A DNA stretch of 7,072 nucleotides from Lunatibacter sp038209145 (GTDB taxonomy: Bacteria > Bacteroidota > Bacteroidia > Cytophagales > Cyclobacteriaceae). The notes beneath the pieces were generated by a model. That model was not told the DNA's origin, searched no databases, and saw only the letters and a program-made list of their open reading frames with translations. The stretch is from positions 1-7,072 of the forward strand of contig JBBQXZ010000250.1 of assembly GCA_038209145.1 (NCBI GenBank). The letters are read 5' to 3'. The position numbers and the translations under genes were made by a program. This document shows positions 1-5,230 of this stretch, piece by piece; the first letter of the stretch is position 1; every line of letters starts with the position of its first letter.

Positions 1-65
1 TGGGCAAGCACGAGTCCATTTACAGAAAAAAGAATTCCCGCAAACAATGCTAAAATTTTGTTCAT
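1..65 (-). CDS. Start of an exported protein (signal peptide only, cut by window edge)
   Basis: Only the first 21 codons are inside the window, reading leftwards from an ATG at 65-63. The peptide begins MNKILALFAGILF and ends near LVLA. It has a lysine at position 3 followed by a hydrophobic run and a small-residue exit, which fits a Sec signal peptide or an N-terminal membrane anchor. The start lies 16 bp after the stop of the DUF4230 gene on the same strand, so the two are probably co-transcribed. No mature sequence is visible, so the function cannot be named. The whole call rests on the short hydrophobic peptide, the in-frame ATG and the tight spacing. Confidence 0.6.
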   Translation of the reverse strand, partial: MNKILALFAGILFSVNGLVLA

Positions 66-81
66 ATGTAATTTGGTTTAA

Positions 82-699
82 TTATTTTAATTCAAGCGAG
101 TTAAGGTCTTCCACACTTTCAATGATTTCCTCTTCATAGGAAAGTGTCCAACCCATGCTTTGGGTGAGGATGTAGATTTTGGCGAGTTCACTAAGCAGCC
201 TCTCCTTCGCATTTGTCTTCAAGTTGGATTCAAGGATTTTCTTCTCCATGAGTTGGTTCACCGAGCTCTTTATTTTATTGTAATCCTGGGCTTCAAATTT
301 ATTAAAATAATCTTGGGTGACGTCATAATATTCTATGTCTGGGTAGATATTTATCTCAGGAGGGGGGATTTGCACAATGCGTACTGTCTTGGTAGCCTCA
401 TCAATTTCAGTTTGAATGAGTCGCAGATCATATCCGACTGTGACTTTTGCATTTACGATTACCAAAGCCTTCTTGTTGGCTGAAAAAATGTCAAAATAAT
501 TTTTGCGGGTATTCTTATAACTCAAGACCTGGGAAAAATTCCCTTCCGTGACAATCAATTTCCCTACTTGGGTGATCTGTTGCTGGATTAATGCCGTATT
601 GTATTTAAGCTCTTGCGTTTCCTGGTTTTTGTTTGCAACATAATAAAAAGCTAAGACAATCACCAAGGTTAAAATGACACCGGCTATGAATCGATACAT
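82..699 (-). CDS. DUF4230 family membrane-anchored protein
   Basis: The protein is 205 aa from the ATG at 699. A TTG two codons upstream (705) is in frame, but ATG is preferred because the hydrophobic segment follows it directly. Residues 3-22 form one N-terminal transmembrane segment or uncleaved signal anchor, so the rest should lie outside the cytoplasm. Residues about 45-125 match what I know of DUF4230: a VGKLIVTE strand, a YDLRLIQ segment in place of the usual G-DL motif, and the RIVQIPPPEI motif that resembles the LPPPEI core. The C-terminal 70 residues are charged and helical (KSSVNQLMEKK, KERLLSELAKI). The family has no established biochemical role. The gene sits between an exported coiled-coil protein and a signal-peptide gene on the same strand, which suggests an envelope job. 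The family call is from memory of the motif pattern. Confidence 0.8.
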   Translation of the reverse strand: MYRFIAGVILTLVIVLAFYYVANKNQETQELKYNTALIQQQITQVGKLIVTEGNFSQVLSYKNTRKNYFDIFSANKKALVIVNAKVTVGYDLRLIQTEIDEATKTVRIVQIPPPEINIYPDIEYYDVTQDYFNKFEAQDYNKIKSSVNQLMEKKILESNLKTNAKERLLSELAKIYILTQSMGWTLSYEEEIIESVEDLNSLELK

Positions 700-710
700 G
701 GGCAAAAGGT

Positions 711-746
711 TAAAAACCCCCGATATTAGTTATTATACCGGGGGTA
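711..746 (-). terminator. Rho-independent terminator after the coiled-coil gene
   Basis: Positions 716-722 (ACCCCCG) and 739-745 (CGGGGGT) are perfect inverted repeats, giving a 7-bp G/C-rich stem with a 16-nt A/T-rich loop. Read on the minus strand the stem is followed at once by TTTTT (complement of 712-716). It lies 16 bp past the stop of the 405-aa gene and 12-17 bp before the DUF4230 ATG. No T-run follows it on the plus strand, so it works in the minus direction only. Because another minus-strand gene follows immediately, it may allow partial read-through. Confidence 0.75.
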
Positions 747-760
747 GGATAAGAATCTGT

Positions 761-1978
761 TCAATATACCTTATACATTTTGGTAGCCGAATTGATATAG
801 TCCAGTGGGCTGAATGTTTTGTCGAAGGAATTTTGAAGGCTGAGCAGTTTGGTTTCCAGCTCTACAATTTTGGTGCCCATGTACTGGCTGTTTTTATACT
901 TCAGGATTAAATCACTGTATTTACCGATGTTTTCGCTGATTCGGAAAGTAATCGTCCCAAACCTGATTTTGAGGGATTGGATTTCACTCATCTCGTAATA
1001 AAATGTATTTTTCCAGTTTTTGGGGTTCTGGTTTTTTTCTTGAGTCACTTTCTGGGTAATTGTTTCTGTCAACTCATTCAGGTATTGGTACCGTCTGTTG
1101 GCATCATTCTCCAAGGTGAACTTTCTATCGAATTCCGGGCGCTTGATTCCCAAAATGCCCAGATTTTTTTCCAAATTGGATTCATATAATTTTTTCAGTT
1201 CCTCCAGTTCTACGTTGATAGCCTCCCATTCGGTTTCCACCAAATCTTTGTCATTGGTGAATTGCCCGATTTCTGTCACAAGCTCAAACATTTTCTGGCT
1301 TCTGTCCCGTAAATCCTGGGTTTTTTTGTTCGATCCCAAGTTGTCCACATAGTTTGACATACCCATAAATAGGGTCTGACTGAAGGTGCCAAATATCGGT
1401 GTTCCCGCCGAAAGGCTGCCTGTAAGGTTCATCAAATTGGAAACTACTCCCAAGGTGGCGTTGCTTTCTTTATTTTCTTTCACATACGATTGAAACCCTT
1501 TGTACCAGTCATTGAATCCGGGATATTGTGTCGGATTGCCAATATTGTTGAGGGTAGTAAAAAACTCCCTTGCCGTATTAAAAAGTATCAGTGGTTTTAA
1601 TTCCCGTTCCATGGAAACGAGGTTGATGATGGCAGACTGATAGTTGCCTTTGTAGATGTTGAGCTCGGACTCCTTTTCAGCCTGTTGAGAATCTTCAATT
1701 AGCTTCACCCGTTCCACCAGCTTTTCCACCAGTTGTCTTTCATTGGTCGTCTGCTCCATGGATTGATCAAGCATCTGTATCCGAAGGTCAAGATCAGAAA
1801 GCTTGGTACCTAAATTACTGTTTAGGGAATCCGTTTTTAACTCTATACTTTTTAACAGGCTTTGCTTCAACGAATTTTCAATTGAAACAGCCAGGGAATC
1901 CTGCTGTTGGCCAAATATCCGTACAGGAACTAAAAGGATTCCCGCCAATAAAAGAAGAACTATGATTTTTCGATACAT
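761..1978 (-). CDS. Exported coiled-coil-rich protein of unknown function
   Basis: I do not recognise this protein. From the ATG at 1978 it is 405 aa. An in-frame ATG at 1999 would add seven residues (MLKNNDP), but the predicted promoter's -7 box ends 8 bp before it, leaving almost no leader. Starting at 1978 gives a leader of about 20 nt and a textbook signal peptide: MYRK, a long Leu/Ile/Val run at 5-19, then RIFG with likely cleavage before QQQ. Residues about 27-110 and 245-315 are charged with heptad-like leucine spacing (for example IENSLKQSLLKSI, WEAINVELEELKKLYESNLEKN), so coiled coils are likely. Residues 175-215 are Gly/Ser/Thr/Met-rich and mildly hydrophobic. There is no cysteine in the protein, no lipobox and no visible enzyme motif. 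A periplasmic or outer-membrane-associated structural role is an inference only. Confidence 0.85.
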   Translation of the reverse strand: MYRKIIVLLLLAGILLVPVRIFGQQQDSLAVSIENSLKQSLLKSIELKTDSLNSNLGTKLSDLDLRIQMLDQSMEQTTNERQLVEKLVERVKLIEDSQQAEKESELNIYKGNYQSAIINLVSMERELKPLILFNTAREFFTTLNNIGNPTQYPGFNDWYKGFQSYVKENKESNATLGVVSNLMNLTGSLSAGTPIFGTFSQTLFMGMSNYVDNLGSNKKTQDLRDRSQKMFELVTEIGQFTNDKDLVETEWEAINVELEELKKLYESNLEKNLGILGIKRPEFDRKFTLENDANRRYQYLNELTETITQKVTQEKNQNPKNWKNTFYYEMSEIQSLKIRFGTITFRISENIGKYSDLILKYKNSQYMGTKIVELETKLLSLQNSFDKTFSPLDYINSATKMYKVY

Positions 1979-2006
1979 CGGATCATTATTTTTTAACATA
2001 ACATGC

Positions 2007-2038
2007 CAAATTTATGCCACTTTTACCCACACTTCCAA
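2007..2038 (-). promoter_or_regulatory. Bacteroidota-type promoter for the coiled-coil gene
   Basis: Read on the minus strand, TAAATTTG (complement of 2007-2014) matches the Bacteroidota -7 consensus TAnnTTTG exactly. A TTG (complement of 2036-2038) lies 21 bp upstream as the -33 element, inside the spacing normally seen. Transcription would begin close to position 1999-2002, which argues for the downstream ATG at 1978 as the translation start. The match is by eye and has not been measured. Confidence 0.6.
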
Positions 2039-2070
2039 GAACTAATGTATTGAACGGCGCATTGTTCCGG

Positions 2071-2101
2071 TTGTATATAAAAAAAACGGTGTTTAAATTT
2101 T
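2071..2101 (+). promoter_or_regulatory. Candidate promoter for fadD
   Basis: TTG at 2071-2073, a 20-bp A-rich spacer, then TAAATTTT at 2094-2101, which matches seven of eight positions of TAnnTTTG when the two n positions are counted as satisfied. Transcription would start near 2106-2110 and leave a leader of about 75-80 nt. The -33/-7 layout matches the better promoter on the opposite strand. The final G of the -7 box is missing, so the call is moderate. Confidence 0.45.
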
Positions 2102-2120
2102 TATACATTCGAATGTTTAA
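2101..2120. promoter_or_regulatory. Palindrome over the predicted fadD start, candidate operator
   Basis: The central 12 bp, ACATTCGAATGT at 2105-2116, are a perfect inverted repeat. Flanking TTA and TAA extend the symmetry to 20 bp with one mismatched pair (2104/2117). It begins at the last base of the candidate -7 box and covers the predicted transcription start of fadD, where a repressor would bind. Dimeric regulators of fatty-acid genes (TetR- and GntR-type FadR proteins) bind palindromes of this size, but I cannot assign this one to a known regulator. Confidence 0.4.
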
Positions 2121-2185
2121 TATCTTAGTAGCTAGAGTCAGTAGTTCAAATCACCCAAAACAATATAACTCAAAATTAAATCAAT

Positions 2186-3868
2186 ATGCAAGAATTTCCA
2201 TGGTTTAAATTCTATCCTAGTTCTGTGCCTAGGGAAATTGATGTACAGGCCTTTGACAGTGTGGTCGACCTCTTTGAAGAAAGTATTCAAAAATATGGGG
2301 ACGCTGTGGCCTACGAATGCATGGGTAAAACCATGTCATTCAATGAATTGGATCACCTTTCCAAAAACTTTGCCGCGTTTTTGCAGCATGATCTTATGCT
2401 TAAAAAAGGAGACAGGATTGCCATTCAAATGCCAAATTTGCTGCAATATCCCATCGCCATGTTCGGTGCTCTCCGGGCAGGCTTGGTGGTAGTCAACACC
2501 AATCCCCTGTACACTTCAAGGGAGATGAAGCACCAGTTTACCGATTCCGGGATTTCAGCTGTGGTTATTTTGGCGAATTTCGCCAGCAACCTCCAGAAAA
2601 TCCGACAGGAAATACCAGCCAAACACATCATAGTTACCCAGATCGGTGACTTGTTGGGTGGACTGAAAGGGGGGATTGTCAACTTTGTGGTCAAATATGT
2701 CAAAAAGATGGTGCCATCCTATGATTTGCCCGGCATTTATACATTTAAGGGGGCACTGGCATCGGGTGCAAGCAAAAAATTCACCCGGGAAAAAATAGTG
2801 CAGAAAGACCTGGCCTACCTCCAATATACGGGAGGAACTACTGGTGTGTCCAAAGGAGCAGAGCTCACCCACGGTAATATTGTCGCCAATATGCAACAGA
2901 TTTCCGCTTGGATGAAACCAAAATTAAAGGAGAAGGAAGAAACGGTCATAACAGCGCTGCCATTGTACCACATATTCGCCTTGACAGTCAATTGCCTCGC
3001 CATGCTTAAAATTGGTGCTCACAATGTGTTGATCACCAATCCCCGGGATATGCCGGCTTTCTGCAAGGAATTGGGCAAACATAAGTTCAGTGTCTTTACC
3101 GGCGTGAATACTTTGTTCAACGGGCTGATGAATCAAGAAGCCTTCCGATCACTGGACTTTAGTTCCCTAAAAATAGCCGTAGGAGGCGGGATGGCGGTTC
3201 AGCGTTCCGTGGCTGAACGCTGGCAAAAGGTGACCGGAACCCCTTTGGCAGAAGGATACGGACTTACAGAGACCTCTCCAGTTGCTACCTGCAACCCCAT
3301 AGACGGGACCGAAAGACTGGGCACTATTGGGATGCCCTTGCCCAATACAGATGTGAAAATCATCGATGATGAAGGTAACGACGTTGCTTTGGGTGAAAAA
3401 GGAGAACTCTGTATCAAAGGACCCCAAGTCATGCGTGGATATTGGCAACGTCCTAAGGAAACGGCAGAAGTTTTTCTTGGCGATTGGCTGAAGACAGGGG
3501 ATATTGCCACAATGAATGGGGATGGGTTCCTAAAAATCGTGGACCGCAAAAAGGAAATGATTTTGGTTTCGGGGTTCAATGTATATCCCAATGAAGTGGA
3601 GGAAGCCATTTCCAGCCATGAAAAAGTCAATGAGGTGGGGGTAATCGGTTTATTGGATGACAAATTTACCGAAAAGGTAGTTGCTTATGTGGTGGCAAAT
3701 GACAAGTCCATTACAGCCGAAGAAATCATTGCTTATTCCCGGGAAAACCTTACCAATTATAAGGTTCCCAAGGAAGTTTATTTTGTGGATGAATTGCCCA
3801 AATCAAATGTTGGGAAAATTCTGAGAAGGATTATCAAGGAAAATCACGAAAAAAAGATGGGATTATAG
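2186..3868 (+). CDS. fadD: Long-chain-fatty-acid--CoA ligase (FadD)
   Basis: This 560-aa cytoplasmic or membrane-associated enzyme activates fatty acids with ATP and CoA to acyl-CoA through an acyl-AMP intermediate, feeding beta-oxidation or lipid synthesis. It aligns end to end with E. coli FadD (561 aa) as I remember it, including the N-terminal YPSSVPREI region, KGDRIAIQMPNLLQYP, NFVVKYVKK and ALPLYHIFALT. The adenylate-forming motifs are intact: P-loop YTGGTTGVSKGA at 214-225, YGLTET at 358-363, WLKTGD with the ATP-ribose-binding aspartate at 439, DRKK at 453-456 followed by the fatty-acyl-CoA synthetase signature region, and the C-terminal catalytic lysine K544 in NVGKILRR. The start fits the E. 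coli length, and the upstream bases are A/T-rich without a Shine-Dalgarno, as usual for this phylum. It appears to be a single-gene transcript bounded by its own promoter and a terminator. Function is highly likely; chain-length preference cannot be read. Confidence 0.95.
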   Translation: MQEFPWFKFYPSSVPREIDVQAFDSVVDLFEESIQKYGDAVAYECMGKTMSFNELDHLSKNFAAFLQHDLMLKKGDRIAIQMPNLLQYPIAMFGALRAGLVVVNTNPLYTSREMKHQFTDSGISAVVILANFASNLQKIRQEIPAKHIIVTQIGDLLGGLKGGIVNFVVKYVKKMVPSYDLPGIYTFKGALASGASKKFTREKIVQKDLAYLQYTGGTTGVSKGAELTHGNIVANMQQISAWMKPKLKEKEETVITALPLYHIFALTVNCLAMLKIGAHNVLITNPRDMPAFCKELGKHKFSVFTGVNTLFNGLMNQEAFRSLDFSSLKIAVGGGMAVQRSVAERWQKVTGTPLAEGYGLTETSPVATCNPIDGTERLGTIGMPLPNTDVKIIDDEGNDVALGEKGELCIKGPQVMRGYWQRPKETAEVFLGDWLKTGDIATMNGDGFLKIVDRKKEMILVSGFNVYPNEVEEAISSHEKVNEVGVIGLLDDKFTEKVVAYVVANDKSITAEEIIAYSRENLTNYKVPKEVYFVDELPKSNVGKILRRIIKENHEKKMGL

Positions 3869-3892
3869 GAGTTGTTGCCATTACCCGGATAA

Positions 3893-3938
3893 AAAAACAG
3901 GTTGAAAAACTGGGGTTACACTTTTTCAACCTGTTTTT
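3893..3938. terminator. Bidirectional rho-independent terminator between convergent genes
   Basis: Positions 3893-3909 and 3922-3938 form a perfect 17-bp inverted repeat around a 12-nt loop. The arms start with AAAAA and end with TTTTT on both strands, so the same hairpin with a U-run can stop transcription from fadD (stop at 3868) and from the acetyltransferase gene on the minus strand (stop at 3988). Its place between two converging genes supports the call. Confidence 0.9.
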
Positions 3939-3987
3939 GAATCCAAGTAAATATCCTTGATCATTTAAGCTATCAATCAAATTATCA

Positions 3988-4572
3988 TTAGTTTATTTCA
4001 GCTGACTCATCTTTATTTTCAAGCTGTTTAATAATTTTGGCAGGATTTCCACCGACCAATACATCTGCAGGCACATTTTTGGTAACTACTGCACCGGCTG
4101 CAATGATACTTCTGTCACCTATACTTATACCCGGACACAAAATTGCTCCCCCTCCAACCCAGACATCTGATCCTATCGTAATCGGTGACCCGTACTCCAA
4201 AAGACTCCCCCGTACCTTCCAGTTGATGGGATGGGTGGCGGTGTAAATTTGAACTTTGGGACCAAAGAGGCACCTGTCTCCGATGGCAACCTGGCTTACA
4301 TCCAAAATGACACAGTCAAAATTAAAATAAACCTGCCTACCTGCTTTGATATTGTATCCATAGTCACAGTAAAACGGAGGCTCGATCCAGAATTCCTTGC
4401 CAATATCTCCCAACAACTCTTTGAAGATCTGATTCCTCAGCCGCACATCTTCAGGGTCACTCTCGTTTAGTTGTTTGAGTAGTTTTCTTGCGAATAGTCT
4501 TTCATCGCTCAACACTTCATCAGATGCCAGATAAAGTTGTCCACTTAGCATTTTTTCCTTTTCAGTTGACAT
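3988..4572 (-). CDS. Maltose/galactoside-type sugar O-acetyltransferase
   Basis: The protein is 194 aa and belongs to the Maa/LacA/NodL acetyltransferases, cytoplasmic trimers that move an acetyl group from acetyl-CoA to a sugar hydroxyl. Residues about 4-58 match the N-terminal maltose-acetyltransferase helix domain (EKEKMLSGQLYLASD, then LFARKLLKQLN). Residues 68-180 form the left-handed beta helix with hexapeptide repeats, e.g. VAIGDRCLFGPKV, ITIGSDVWVGGGAIL, ISIGDRSIIAAGAVV. H114 in TATHPIN corresponds to the catalytic histidine of LacA. F83-N84-F85 lie in the conserved acceptor-site strand, and NPAKII near 176-181 is the usual end of the fold. Length is normal. The start is 4 bp after the stop of the DinB-like gene, so the two are translationally coupled. 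The exact sugar acceptor cannot be told, so maa is not assigned as a symbol. Confidence 0.93.
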   Translation of the reverse strand: MSTEKEKMLSGQLYLASDEVLSDERLFARKLLKQLNESDPEDVRLRNQIFKELLGDIGKEFWIEPPFYCDYGYNIKAGRQVYFNFDCVILDVSQVAIGDRCLFGPKVQIYTATHPINWKVRGSLLEYGSPITIGSDVWVGGGAILCPGISIGDRSIIAAGAVVTKNVPADVLVGGNPAKIIKQLENKDESAEIN

Positions 4573-4576
4573 ATGG

Positions 4577-5119
4577 TCAATGGATTATTACGTTTTTAAG
4601 CTGTTGAAGGTGCCTTTTTTCATGGGCTAGAATGATCGAAATAGCCTGATCCAGTTGATATACTACTATGGTGATTGCTGGGGAAGTTATCACCAGATTT
4701 TTTTCCAGATAGGGGTCCAATTGCTCAATATACTTTGAAAGTTGGTCTTGCTGCCCTAGAAATTCGGTTCCTACGTAAGGATCTATCAGGCTGTATCTGG
4801 GTTCCCAGATGGGGAAGGTTTTTTGCTTTTTGGGGTTCACCATTGATTTTAAAATAAATTCCCCTGTTTTTTTTCCTACAAAAGGAATGTAACCCAAGAG
4901 TGGTTTTCGGTGTTTTCCCTGAACAATGGATTCAAAAATCCGGAAATAGCTGGCGTTAACTTTGAGGAGGTGATCTATGATTTCTCCCGGGTTCCAAGTT
5001 TCCGCGGTTAGTTTCATGTTAAATGCAGGCGTTGGGATGTCTTTCAGCACCTGCTCAAATGCCCAACTGATCTTTGTGATTTCCATTTGCCAGTTGTCTG
5101 CTATTTCTTTCATCTGCAT
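4577..5119 (-). CDS. DinB-like (DinB_2) four-helix metal-binding protein
   Basis: The protein is 180 aa and matches the DinB/YfiT-like superfamily of four-helix bundles with a three-histidine metal site. H50 in WNPGEIIDHLLKVN is the expected first-helix ligand, and H166 and H170 in AHEKRHLQQL are the C-terminal pair. The WxPGEIIDHL block and the terminal HxxxH pattern are the hallmark of the DinB_2 group. Some relatives are thiol-dependent transferases acting on small molecules, but this subgroup usually has no known substrate. No signal peptide is present, so it should be cytoplasmic. An alternative start, M3 (5113), is equally possible. It is the first gene of a two-gene operon with the O-acetyltransferase, and diverges from the exonuclease gene across about 110 bp. 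No -7/-33 pair stands out on its side of that gap. Confidence 0.85.
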   Translation of the reverse strand: MQMKEIADNWQMEITKISWAFEQVLKDIPTPAFNMKLTAETWNPGEIIDHLLKVNASYFRIFESIVQGKHRKPLLGYIPFVGKKTGEFILKSMVNPKKQKTFPIWEPRYSLIDPYVGTEFLGQQDQLSKYIEQLDPYLEKNLVITSPAITIVVYQLDQAISIILAHEKRHLQQLKNVIIH

Positions 5120-5140
5120 TTAAATTTAAATCCAGGACCA

Positions 5141-5171
5141 TTGGTCACATGGGCCGAAGGTGTTACATTTA
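5141..5171 (+). promoter_or_regulatory. Candidate promoter for the exonuclease/GIY-YIG gene
   Basis: TTG at 5141-5143 and TACATTTA at 5164-5171 are separated by 20 bp. The -7 box matches TAnnTTTG except for the last base. Transcription would begin near 5176-5180 and leave about 50 nt of leader before the ATG at 5231. The spacing equals that of the fadD candidate promoter, which supports it, though the box is not perfect. Confidence 0.4.
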
Positions 5172-5230
5172 TGATTCTGGAAAGTTACAAATTATGATCC
5201 GGATTTTGTAACCAAAACCTAGGCCAATCC

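Noticed and set aside
160..483. 107-codon open frame on the plus strand inside the DUF4230 gene
   Set aside because: It is antisense to a gene with a recognisable family pattern, and its product shows no domain or clear start context.
700..705. TTG start two codons before the DUF4230 ATG
   Set aside because: The ATG directly precedes the membrane segment and is the more common start; no ribosome-binding sequence favours the TTG.
691..1978. The two minus-strand genes share the first nine bases ATGTATCGA, and both are preceded by CC
   Set aside because: The similarity ends after the third codon, so it is more likely chance than a duplicated 5' region.
2121..2128. TATCTTAG as a second -7 box for fadD
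   Set aside because: It is a poorer match to TAnnTTTG and has no TTG at the right distance; the pair at 2071-2101 fits better.
3199..3663. 154-codon open frame on the minus strand inside fadD
   Set aside because: The plus strand encodes intact FadD motifs across the whole stretch; the antisense peptide has no recognisable features.
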